A stretch of 5,198 nucleotides of DNA, from contig CAKUFI010000121.1 in assembly GCA_934647305.1 (NCBI GenBank), forward strand, positions 1 to 5,198. The letters run 5' to 3'. The DNA is from an uncultured Clostridia bacterium (lineage in GTDB: Bacteria > Bacillota > Clostridia > Christensenellales > Aristaeellaceae). Numbering within the stretch: the stretch's first letter is position 1; every line of letters begins with the position of its first letter. The position numbers were made by a program, and so were the translations under genes. Shown in pieces: positions 1 to 5,130 of this stretch. A model generated the notes under the pieces. It was given only the letters and a program-made list of their open reading frames with translations, was not told the origin of the DNA and did no database searches.

Positions 1-73
1 ATTCTACAATTATGAGCGGATCGACCTGAAAAACGGCCTCACTCCCTTTGAAATCCGGAGCAAGGCCGTGTAA
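1..73 (+). CDS. IS3-family transposase (OrfB, integrase core), C-terminal end only
   Basis: Reading from base 2, 23 codons and a TAA stop give a peptide starting FYNYERIDLKNGLTP and ending EIRSKAV. The N-x-x-R-x-x-x-x-L-x-G-x-(S/T)-P pattern is the usual C-terminal tail of IS3-family OrfB transposases, which carry a DDE integrase core and move the element by a copy-out mechanism through a DNA circle. The catalytic DDE residues would lie to the left of the window, so whether the gene is intact cannot be told from here. The gene points rightward, toward the IS200-like remnant. The family call rests on this short tail alone, but the pattern is distinctive. Confidence 0.75.
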   Translation, partial: FYNYERIDLKNGLTPFEIRSKAV

Positions 74-132
74 TTCGTCGCTATTCTGCGACAGGGGCTT
101 TTTTATTTGTCTGTTCGCGGGGGAACGGTCCA
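74..132 (+). mobile_element. Right-hand non-coding end of the IS3-family element
   Basis: After the transposase stop there is a small hairpin (GTCGC at 77-81 with GCGAC at 88-92), a run of six T at 99-104, then a TTTATTTGTCTG stretch and GGGGAACGGTCCA ending at 132. A TTTATTTGTCT stretch followed by a G-rich, GGTCCA-type end is common at the right terminus of IS150-like members of IS3. Read from outside, the end would begin TGGACC. The exact terminus is inferred, because the left inverted repeat that would confirm it is outside the window. The hairpin plus T run could also work as a weak terminator for the transposase. Confidence 0.45.
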
Positions 133-175
133 GTGGGGTTCGGTGGAGCTTAAAGCGGTAAGCGGGGAAGAAAAA

Positions 176-234
176 CTCCTTTTGTGTATAATGAAAGTGC
201 GGTCTGCCAACTGCACAAGTAAACACAAAAGGAG
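176..234 (+). promoter_or_regulatory. Leader hairpin that would hide the tnpA ribosome binding site
   Basis: CTCCTTTTGTGT (176-187) is perfectly complementary to ACACAAAAGGAG (223-234), a 12-bp stem around a 35-base loop. The right arm contains most of the AAAGGAGG Shine-Dalgarno sequence for the ATG at 245 (GGAGG at 231-235, 9-base gap). A transcript that includes both arms would therefore hide this site. IS200 is known to limit transposase synthesis with a leader structure of this kind. A TATAAT at 187-192 overlaps the left arm. If it is a promoter, its own transcript would lack that arm and only read-through from outside would be silenced, but I see no good -35 box. Confidence 0.6.
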
Positions 235-352
235 GTCATACGGAATGCCGAATGACGTAAATAGTCTAGCATATACGAAATGGAATTGCAAGTATCATAG
301 TCCGTCTATAACGGGCTGTAAGTAACAATCCTACGCAATTGGCAGATCGTAC
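197..352 (+). repeat. Long-range inverted repeat linking the leader loop and the 3' region
   Basis: Bases 197-214 and 335-352 can pair over 18 positions: 15 Watson-Crick pairs, two G-T pairs (199/350 and 202/347) and one mismatch (211/338). The core TCTGCCAA/TTGGCAGA (203-210/339-346) is perfect. The left arm sits inside the loop of the 176-187/223-234 hairpin, so both pairings together would form a pseudoknot-like fold. The arms flank the tnpA remnant and would be much further apart in a full-length element. Its function is unknown. Confidence 0.55.
245..325 (+). pseudogene. tnpA: IS200-type transposase TnpA, N-terminal remnant
   Basis: The ATG at 245 follows GGAGG with a 9-base gap. The 26-codon frame starts MPNDVNSLAYTKWNCKYH, the characteristic N-terminus of Y1 (HUH) transposases of the IS200 group. 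After residue 18 (base 298) the similarity stops and eight unrelated codons lead to a TAA at 323-325. A complete TnpA is about 150 residues. The HxH metal-binding motif and the catalytic tyrosine are missing, so no active transposase can be made. The break suggests a deletion from about codon 18 to beyond the normal stop. An in-frame ATG-less extension upstream of 245 is not needed, because the start is well supported. Confidence 0.75.
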
Positions 353-355
353 CAT

Positions 356-425
356 GCGCCTGCGAGGGCGCTGCTAGTAGTCCAGGGTTTTGCCCGCATA
401 TGAAAACCACCGGCTCCGCCGATGG
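356..425 (+). repeat. 3' hairpins of the IS200-like element, including the right-end recognition hairpin
   Basis: Two small folds are visible. GCGCC/GGCGC (356-360/367-371) makes a 5-bp stem. CCACCGGC/GCCGATGG (407-414/418-425) makes an 8-bp stem with a TCC loop and a single C-A mismatch (410/422). The second sits in the GAAAACCACC context typical of IS200 right ends, where TnpA binds the hairpin in single-stranded form. The mismatch looks like a later point change, since a G at 422 would make the stem perfect. The stretch 326-452 contains no gene. Confidence 0.55.
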
Positions 426-452
426 ATGTTTATTAAATGGGCTTCGGCTCAG

Positions 453-1232
453 TTACCTCAAAGAGCCCTTCTCTGCCAGAATATCCCCGGCGATGTCCAG
501 AATTTTCTGCACGGTGTCATTGGGCGACTGGTAATTGAACAGGATGAACGAGTGCTTCTGCCCCGGTAGCAGGATCAGGCGGCTTTCCACGCCGCATGCG
601 AGCAGCCGGTCATGCAGCTGGGCGGTTTCGTAGGAGAAGATGATTTCGTCGTTCAGGCCCTGCATATGGGTCACGGGCACGTTGTCCGGCCCTGCCTGCA
701 GAAGCGGCGAGACCGCGGCCCCCGCCCGGTATTTTTCCAGCCACTCGTCCGGTTGGACGGTTTGCATGTCGCAGGGGCCGAAGAGCTCCCGGTTCAGCCG
801 CCCGGTCAGGTCGACCGCGCCGTTGAAGTTGACGATGTAATTGGGTCTGGCCATCGGATCGGCCACAATCGCCGGCGTGCCCAGGCACAGCGCCAGATGG
901 CCGCCCGCCGATTCGCCGCAGACGCAGATTTTATCCGGCAGGATGCCCAGCGCCGCCGCGTTCTCCCGCAGATAGCGCACGGCGGCCGCGCAGTCGCCTA
1001 TGCAGTGGTGCACGGTGCGCCCCTCCGTGGCCAGCCGGTACTCCACCGACACGCCCACAGTGCCCCGGGAAACCGCGTATTCCACATGCCTCGTATAGGA
1101 ATCCGCCAGCCCGAAGCGCCAGGCGCCGCCGTGCAGAAACACCACGCAGGGCCTCGCCTCCGCTGCCTCCGGGCGGGCCAGCAGCAGGGAAATTTCCTCG
1201 CCGTCAAAGGACGGAAAATAAATGTGTTCCAT
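453..1232 (-). CDS. Alpha/beta-hydrolase esterase (hormone-sensitive-lipase / BD-FAE-like)
   Basis: This 259-residue protein carries the marks of a serine esterase: the oxyanion-hole motif HGGAW (34-38), the nucleophile elbow GESAGG with Ser108, an acid in QGLNDEII (Asp195) and the catalytic His227 in GQKHSF. Such enzymes hydrolyse carboxyl esters, and in glycan clusters they often remove acetyl or feruloyl groups from oligosaccharides; the substrate here is unknown. There is no signal peptide or membrane segment, so it is probably cytoplasmic. Length is normal for a single-domain member. The ATG at 1232 follows only a purine-rich AAGAGAG, a weak ribosome binding site. The gene lies 73 bases after the solute-binding protein remnant on the same strand, with a terminator-like hairpin between and no clear promoter, so it may have been the last gene of that operon. 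It appears intact. Confidence 0.85.
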   Translation of the reverse strand: MEHIYFPSFDGEEISLLLARPEAAEARPCVVFLHGGAWRFGLADSYTRHVEYAVSRGTVGVSVEYRLATEGRTVHHCIGDCAAAVRYLRENAAALGILPDKICVCGESAGGHLALCLGTPAIVADPMARPNYIVNFNGAVDLTGRLNRELFGPCDMQTVQPDEWLEKYRAGAAVSPLLQAGPDNVPVTHMQGLNDEIIFSYETAQLHDRLLACGVESRLILLPGQKHSFILFNYQSPNDTVQKILDIAGDILAEKGSLR

Positions 1233-1252
1233 TTTTTTCTCTCTTGTTCAGC

Positions 1253-1286
1253 AAAAGCGGAGGAGCGTTCGGCTCCCCCGCCTTTT
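1253..1286 (-). terminator. Bidirectional terminator-like hairpin between the binding-protein remnant and the esterase
   Basis: AAAAGCGGAGGAGC (1253-1266) pairs with GCTCCCCCGCCTTTT (1272-1286) over 14 pairs, with one bulge and one mismatch and a 5-base loop. It is flanked by A on one side and T on the other, so it could act on either strand. On the minus strand it follows the binding-protein stop by about 20 bases. It ends only 20 bases before the esterase ATG, so it probably lowers but need not abolish esterase transcription. Confidence 0.65.
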
Positions 1287-1305
1287 GAATTGCGATGCGG
1301 TTGAC

Positions 1306-2198
1306 TTACTTCATGCCCGCGGCCTCGCGGCGATCCGGCCAGGAAGTGATGTTGTTCTCGGTCACGTACTCGGTGATCTGGCGCTGAAGCTCAGCCATGA
1401 CTTCCTTCACGCCGCAGCTCTCGAAGTCCTTGTCGCGCTGCTCGCGGCGGGCCTCCCAGTCATCCATAACCATGGCGAACAGGTTGTTATAGACGAAGGA
1501 GGTGCAGTTGTTGAGCTGGTCGTTCACAGTGGAGGAGTCGAAGGTGAAGCCATCCAGCGGGTTGGCCACGGCGGTCTTGGCCAGCTCGACCTGCTTGACG
1601 ACGATCTCTGATCCTTGCCGATCTTGTTCAGGTTGGAGCCGATGTCCCAGTCAGACAGGCCGTAGGTGGAATCCGCGCTCTCACGGCCGGTGGGGTTGGC
1701 GAAGGTCACGTTGTTGTCCGCGTCCACGGTGTAGTGCTCGCCCTCCAGGCCGTAAGCCAGGATGCGGAAGAGCTCCTGACCCTTGCTGCTGTGCAGCAGG
1801 TTGATCAGCTGCATGGCGCGCTCGGGGTTCTTGGAGGTGTAGGGGATGCCCACGCCGGAGGAGAAGCCGCGGCCGCCCTTGGTCTGCACGGGGTTGCAGA
1901 CGGCGATTTCCACATCCCAGCTGTACACGTTCTTGTAGATCTCGTAGACCTCTTCCTTGGTCCAGTTCACATAGTCATAGGCGAACCGGTTGCCGCTGGC
2001 GACAGCCATGTTCTCGAAGGCGTAGCCCGCGCCGAAGGGAGCCCAGCCGGCGGAAGCGTAGTTCTCGCGGATGTAGCCCTTCTTGTACCAGTCATGGATG
2101 CGCTCCCACTCGTAGGCGCCCACGTCGTAGGTCTCGCTGCCGGGCATGTACCTGCCCTCCACGGTGAAGGTGTCGTCGCCCCAGTTCACCTGGAACAT
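1306..2198 (-). pseudogene. LplA-like extracellular solute-binding protein, N-terminally truncated and frameshifted
   Basis: The C-terminal half of a family 1 ABC-transporter sugar-binding lipoprotein, with the DUF3502-type end seen in LplA. Landmarks counted from base 2198: DWYKKGYIRE (36-45), TSKNPERAM (121-129) and GLEGEHY (150-156), then SDWDIGSNLN and, in the second frame, ANPLDGFTFDSS and the tail. The usual protein is about 500-550 residues; about 297 codons remain, so the lipoprotein signal peptide and first lobe are gone. After the Gln codon at 1608-1610 only two bases (1606-1607) precede the ATC at 1603. One base is missing, and the frame moves from one that ends in serine/proline-rich nonsense to one that continues the family sequence to the TAA at 1306. 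The upstream end is fused to the kinase fragment. No working protein is expected, unless these are sequencing or assembly errors. Its normal role would be oligosaccharide capture outside the cell. Confidence 0.8.
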
Positions 2199-2580
2199 GC
2201 GGATCCATCTGGTGCTGCAGCGCCCGCACCTGCTCCAGCGAGAACTCGTGCAGCTGCTCGTTGAGCCGGGACTGCATGGCCGTGTTGTTGGAGCGCAGGT
2301 CGTACACCGACTGAATGATCCGCTCCACCTCCTGCATGCCCTTGCCCTGACGGGGCCGGACGGCGGGCGGCGCGGAGACGGGCGCCTCGATGGCGGTGAT
2401 GATGCGGTTAAGCGGGCTGAAGGCGGTGAACGCGATCAGCAGCAGCACCATCGCGTAAACGGCGGACAGGTTGAGGTGATCCTGCATGCCGTCCAGCTGG
2501 CGATAAACCGCCTCCTGGCTATATTCCTCCGGCATCAGCACGCCCTCGCGCTCGAGGCGCTGGTACACGTTCTTCATCAG
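2197..2580 (-). pseudogene. YesM-like sensor histidine kinase, internal fragment ending at the phospho-accepting histidine
   Basis: From the ATG at 2577 the frame gives a hydrophobic helix (about residues 38-62, SAVYAMVLLLIAF onward), a proline-rich linker, a helical linker, and LEQVRALQHQMDPH (114-127). The last motif is the start of the His_kinase domain (PF06580), normally continuing QxxPHFLFNxL, with the His as phosphate acceptor. Here the sequence changes right after that His (codon 2197-2199) into the binding-protein reading frame, so the rest of the domain and the ATP-binding domain are absent. Most of the N-terminal sensor is missing as well. YesM-type kinases sense extracytoplasmic sugar signals and pair with YesN regulators, matching the neighbours on both sides. 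Residues 1-37 could belong either to the kinase sensor or to the linker of the regulator before it. It is not functional as it stands. Confidence 0.7.
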
Positions 2581-3046
2581 CCGCGCGCGCCAGGGCGTTT
2601 TCCTTTTCCTCCACGTCCGGACTGGTCAGATACCGCAGGGAATAGCGGCCGGCCCTCTGCTCGTCCAGCTTTTTTCGCACCTTTTCAAACGCCCGGATCA
2701 GCGCGTCCTTGAGCACGGGCTTGACCAGAAAATCCACCGCCTCGCTCTGAATGGCGGCGTGGACGTATTCGATTTCGTCGTATCCGGACAGGATTACCAC
2801 CCGCGTCTCGCGGCAGTTTGCCTGTATCCATCTGGCCAGCTCCAGCCCGCTCACCTCGAACATCTGGATGTCCGTGAGCACCGCGTCCACCGGGTGCTTC
2901 TGCAGGTAGGCGATGGCGTCCGAGCCGTCCTCCAGCGTGGCCGTCACATGGAAGCCCAGCGCGTGCCAGTCCAGGTATTTCGACAGGCTGCGGCGCGCCC
3001 GCTCCTCGTCGTCCACGATGATGAGCTGATAATAAAGATCATCCAA
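2579..3046 (-). pseudogene. YesN-like response regulator, receiver domain only (C-terminal DNA-binding part lost)
   Basis: A complete receiver domain can be read: LIIVDDEE with the acidic pair, the phospho-acceptor Asp in DAVLTDIQM, the Ser of VILSGYDE and the Lys of DFLVKPV. These are the standard parts of a CheY-like fold. YesN-type regulators add a linker and an AraC-type helix-turn-helix and total roughly 250-530 residues. Here the family-like sequence runs to about EEKENALARA and then meets a CG-repeat (2582-2590), where the frame shifts into the kinase-like fragment. The open frame runs on as arginine/alanine-rich nonsense to a stop at about 2519. A GTG at 3058 overlaps the ribosome binding site (GGGGGAGG, 3065-3058), so the TTG at 3046, 11 bases after it, is the better start. 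The usual Pro after the Asp-Ile-Gln-Met motif is Phe. Without a DNA-binding domain it cannot act as a normal transcription factor. Confidence 0.75.
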
Positions 3047-3057
3047 GCCTCGCCGCA

Positions 3058-3116
3058 CCTCCCCCGTTTGTTTACATAACCGCCTCCATTATAACATAGA
3101 TAGATACGCGGCAAGG
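3058..3116 (-). promoter_or_regulatory. Promoter and ribosome binding site of the regulator remnant
   Basis: The minus strand has a perfect TATAAT -10 box (3088-3093) and a poor -35 candidate, TTGCCG (3109-3114), with a short 15-base spacer. Transcription would start near 3081. A strong GGGGGAGG (3065-3058) follows before the TTG start at 3046. The promoter looks intact although the genes it serves are broken. Confidence 0.55.
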
Positions 3117-3179
3117 AAAAGCGGAAATTTGACGCGCGCGACACAAAACCCGAGAAAATTCACGCGCCCGGCTCCGGGC

Positions 3180-3218
3180 AAAAAAAGCGCCGGGAGCGGC
3201 AAAAACCACTTCCGGCGG
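3180..3218 (-). terminator. Rho-independent terminator of nagB
   Basis: On the minus strand, 17 bases after the nagB stop, CGCCGGAAGTGG pairs with CCGCTCCCGGCG (one A/C mismatch, one G-T pair) around a T/G-rich loop and is followed by C and seven T (3186-3180). This separates nagB from the regulator block downstream. A second perfect hairpin, GCCCGG/CCGGGC (3166-3171/3174-3179), lies directly after the T run, possibly as reinforcement. Confidence 0.8.
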
Positions 3219-3234
3219 GGGAAAAACGGGCGAA

Positions 3235-3960
3235 TTACAGCTTGGACGCGGCGGCCTCGTCCACGAAGATGAGGCAGTTGGGATGGCAGCGGAGGATGGA
3301 GGCGGGCACGTTCGGGGTGATGTCGCCCTTCACGGTGTCGTGGATGGCCTGCGCCTTGTCCTCGCCGTTGGCGACCAGCACGACGGTCTTGGCCTTCATG
3401 ATGTTGCCTACGCCCATGCTGATGGCGTGACGCGGCACCTCGTCGCGGTTGTTGAAGAAGCGGGTATTCGCGTCGATGGTGGAGTCGGTCAGGGTGATGA
3501 CATGGGTCTCATAGGTGAAGTGGTCGTCGGGCTCGTTGAAGCCGATGTGGCCGTTGCGGCCGATGCCCAGCAGCTGAATGTCGATGCCGCCGGCCGCCTC
3601 GATGGCCGCGTCGTAGTCGGCCGCTTCCTTTTCCATGTCCGCGGCGATACCGCTGGGCACATGGGTGTTGGCCTTGTCGATGTTCACGTGGTCGAACAGC
3701 TCTTCATTCATGAACCGGCGATAGGAGCACACATGGTCGGGCTTCAGGCCGACGTACTCGTCCAGGTTCCAGCTGCGGCACTTGGAGAAGTCCATCGCGC
3801 CTTCCTTGTTCAGCTTGATCATCTCGTGATACAGCGGGATGGGGGAGGAGCCGGTGGCCAGGCCGAAGATGGCGTTGGGCTTCTTCATCAGCTCGGCAGC
3901 GAACACGGACACGGCGGCCTTGGCGGCCTCTTCCTTGGTCTTAAACACAAATACCTGCAT
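3235..3960 (-). CDS. nagB: Glucosamine-6-phosphate deaminase
   Basis: This cytoplasmic enzyme converts glucosamine-6-phosphate to fructose-6-phosphate and ammonia, the step that brings amino sugars into glycolysis. The 241-residue length matches the short Bacillus-type NagB. Visible motifs are the phosphate-binding loop GLATGSSP (33-40), WNLDEYVGL with catalytic Asp67, and GIGRNGHIGFNEP (132-144) with His138 and Glu143. These line up with Asp72, Asp141 (Asn136 here, as is common in the short form), His143 and Glu148 of the E. coli enzyme. The C-terminal SMGVGNIMKAK and PASILRCHPN are also typical. The ATG at 3960 is chosen because AAGGAG (3975-3970) sits 9 bases upstream and family similarity begins there; the frame stays open to 4224 but that part crosses the promoter. 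It is transcribed alone from its own promoter to its own terminator, with no nagA next to it in the window. It is intact. Confidence 0.95.
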   Translation of the reverse strand: MQVFVFKTKEEAAKAAVSVFAAELMKKPNAIFGLATGSSPIPLYHEMIKLNKEGAMDFSKCRSWNLDEYVGLKPDHVCSYRRFMNEELFDHVNIDKANTHVPSGIAADMEKEAADYDAAIEAAGGIDIQLLGIGRNGHIGFNEPDDHFTYETHVITLTDSTIDANTRFFNNRDEVPRHAISMGVGNIMKAKTVVLVANGEDKAQAIHDTVKGDITPNVPASILRCHPNCLIFVDEAAASKL

Positions 3961-4053
3961 GAAAAAACACTCCTTTTTCCGCGCGAATAGCGCCTGATGA
4001 TTATCATACCGGCAGGGCGCAAGCGCTCTGCCTGACCTGCTGCTATTATAGCA
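3961..4053 (-). promoter_or_regulatory. nagB promoter and structured leader
   Basis: The minus strand has TGCTATAAT, an extended -10 (4053-4045), without a convincing -35. The leader of about 77 bases contains a hairpin, GGCAG-A-GCGC / GCGC-C-CTGCC (4032-4011, one A/C mismatch, tiny loop), a perfect 11-base palindrome ATGAT-T-ATCAT (3997-4007) that could be an operator, and the AAGGAG ribosome binding site. I do not recognise a NagR/GntR operator or a known riboswitch. Confidence 0.6.
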
Positions 4054-4093
4054 CATCCCCCGCAGGAATACCACCACTTTCTCCGGGAGGTGA

Positions 4094-4123
4094 TTGCTAA
4101 ATTTCCCCGGCGTGTGATATAAT
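4094..4123 (+). promoter_or_regulatory. Sigma-A-type promoter of the degV gene
   Basis: TTGCTA (4094-4099), an 18-base spacer and TATAAT (4118-4123) preceded by TGA, giving an extended -10. Transcription would begin near 4130. It diverges from the nagB promoter, with the two -10 boxes about 70 bases apart. Confidence 0.75.
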
Positions 4124-4133
4124 AGGAGTGAAC

Positions 4134-4172
4134 GCAGGCCGGAGGCGCAAAAGCCCGCCTGCATGAAGGGAG
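4134..4172 (+). promoter_or_regulatory. Short leader hairpin and ribosome binding site of the degV gene
   Basis: GCAGGC (4134-4139) pairs with GCCTGC (4157-4162) in the 5' leader, immediately before AAGGGAG (4166-4172). The ribosome binding site is 8 bases from the ATG at 4181 and stays outside the stem, so the hairpin more likely stabilises the mRNA end than blocks translation. This spacing decides the start at 4181 over the ATG at 4163. Confidence 0.5.
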
Positions 4173-4180
4173 AAAACCGC

Positions 4181-5068
4181 ATGAGCACACGCTTTCTCAC
4201 GGACAGCACCGCCGACCTGACCACCGAGCAGGCGGCCGAGCGCGGTCTCGAACTGATCTATTTCCCCTATTACCTGGACGGCGAGGAATACTCCAGCGCC
4301 CCGCAGGCGGCAAACCGCATGGACAGCGACGAGTTTTACCGCCGGATGGAGGCGGGCGGCGAGACCCGCACCGCGCAGATCAACCAGGCCTACTTCACGG
4401 AGCGCTTCGAGAGCATCCTGAAGGCGGGCGACGATATTTTTTACATCGCCTTCTCCAGCGGCCTGAGCGGCACGGCGGACAACGCGGCCGTCGTCGCGCG
4501 CGAGCTGATGGAAAAGTACCCCGAGCGGCACATCTGGGTCGTGGACTCGCTGTGCGCCTCGACCGGCCAGGGCCTGCTGGCCGACATGGCGATGCGCCTG
4601 CACCGCGCCGGCAGGAGTGACCAGGAGGTCTATGACTGGTGCATGGCAAACCGCCTGCACGTGCATCACGTCTTCACCGTGGCCGACCTGAAATACCTCA
4701 AGCGCAGCGGCCGCGTGTCGGTGCTCAGCGCCATCATGGGCAACATGCTCAACATCAAGCCGCTTCTGTATGTGGACGACAAGGGCTTCCTGATTTCCCT
4801 TGAGAAGGTTCAGGGCCGCAAGAAGTCCATCCGCGCGCTGGTCGATCACATGGCCCAGTTCGTGGGCGGCGAGTACCCGGCAGAGCTGCCGCTGTACATC
4901 TGCCAGGCCTACTCGGACGAGGACGCAAAGCTGCTCGTGCGCCTGCTGGAGGAGCGCTTCCATCACCCCGTGGAGGTGGTCAGCAGCATCACCCCCACCA
5001 TCGGCGCGCACAGCGGCCCGGGCACGCTGGCCGTGTTCTTCTTCAGCGAGCATCCGCGCGGACTGTGA
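4181..5068 (+). CDS. DegV-family fatty-acid-binding protein (FakB-like)
   Basis: This 295-residue cytoplasmic protein has the full DegV family pattern: DSTADL near the N-terminus, TAQINQAYF (64-72), FSSGLSGT (91-98), VDSLCASTGQG (121-131), DLKYLKRSGRVS (169-180), NMLNIKPLL (188-196) and IGAHSGPGTLAVFF (274-287). In FakB proteins a fatty acid lies in a tunnel with its carboxyl group held by Thr, Ser and His residues; Thr64, Ser93 and His277 here are the likely counterparts. FakB presents exogenous fatty acids to the kinase FakA for conversion to acyl-phosphate, which feeds phospholipid synthesis. No FakA (DAK-type kinase) is in the window, which is normal because FakB genes are often scattered and multiple. 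Fatty-acid preference cannot be told. The gene has its own promoter, diverges from nagB and looks intact. Confidence 0.9.
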   Translation: MSTRFLTDSTADLTTEQAAERGLELIYFPYYLDGEEYSSAPQAANRMDSDEFYRRMEAGGETRTAQINQAYFTERFESILKAGDDIFYIAFSSGLSGTADNAAVVARELMEKYPERHIWVVDSLCASTGQGLLADMAMRLHRAGRSDQEVYDWCMANRLHVHHVFTVADLKYLKRSGRVSVLSAIMGNMLNIKPLLYVDDKGFLISLEKVQGRKKSIRALVDHMAQFVGGEYPAELPLYICQAYSDEDAKLLVRLLEERFHHPVEVVSSITPTIGAHSGPGTLAVFFFSEHPRGL

Positions 5069-5077
5069 CGCAGGCAT

Positions 5078-5111
5078 AAAAACAGGGACGAAGCCGTGTG
5101 GCTTCGTCCCT
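5078..5111 (-). terminator. Strong minus-strand terminator facing the end of degV
   Basis: AGGGACGAAGCC (5084-5095) and GGCTTCGTCCCT (5100-5111) form a perfect 12-bp stem with a GTGT loop. On the minus strand it is followed by G and five T (5083-5078), the classic pattern. On the plus strand the bases after it (CAGACTGTC) are not T-rich. It therefore best serves a leftward gene beyond the right edge, although it may also slow or protect the degV transcript 3' end. Confidence 0.7.
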
Positions 5112-5130
5112 CAGACTGTCAAAAAACCCC

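Larger units (their letters stand above)
133..435 (+). mobile_element. Internally deleted IS200-like element (miniature, non-autonomous)
   Basis: The segment has the outer parts of an IS200/IS605-type element without the middle: a leader, a strong ribosome binding site, the first 18 codons of TnpA, then directly a 3' non-coding region ending in the right-end hairpin (ATGAAAACCACCGGC at 400-414, TCC loop, GCCGATGG) followed by TTTATT. IS200-group elements move as single strands and are recognised by TnpA through hairpins near both ends. A small inverted repeat GCTTA/TAAGC (148-152/159-163) is a candidate left-end hairpin. The left boundary is uncertain and is set here at the presumed IS3 end. 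With no HUH active site of its own, the element could move only if TnpA came from another copy. It lies tandem to the IS3 end and just past the stop of the convergent esterase gene. Confidence 0.65.

Noticed and set aside
107..244. Upstream extension of the tnpA remnant frame
   Set aside because: The TnpA family start is at 245 with a good ribosome binding site; the extension runs through the IS3 end and leader hairpin.
133..435. A TnpB/IscB guide RNA (omega RNA) or CRISPR-like element
   Set aside because: There is no tnpB or iscB coding sequence, no array of repeats, and the pattern fits a tnpA-only IS200 element.
2201..2206. BamHI site as proof of a cloning joint
   Set aside because: GGATCC is the natural coding of Met-Asp-Pro in the kinase motif, so it can be coincidence.
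1734..2712. Plus-strand frames opposite the binding-protein and kinase remnants
   Set aside because: They are antisense shadows with no recognisable domains, while the minus strand carries clear family motifs.
3283..3990. Plus-strand frame opposite nagB
   Set aside because: Its low-complexity Val/Gly/His/Asp composition is typical of an antisense shadow of a GC-rich gene.
3961..4050. A glmS-type ribozyme or other known riboswitch ahead of nagB
   Set aside because: The leader is only about 77 bases and lacks any conserved core I recognise.
3961..4224. Upstream extension of the nagB frame
   Set aside because: It crosses the nagB promoter, leader and ribosome binding site and overlaps the start of degV; family similarity begins at the ATG at 3960.
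4097..5077. Long minus-strand frame opposite degV
   Set aside because: It is a mirror of the GC-rich degV codons, is His/Ala/Val/Arg-rich, shows no family motif and has no ribosome binding site.
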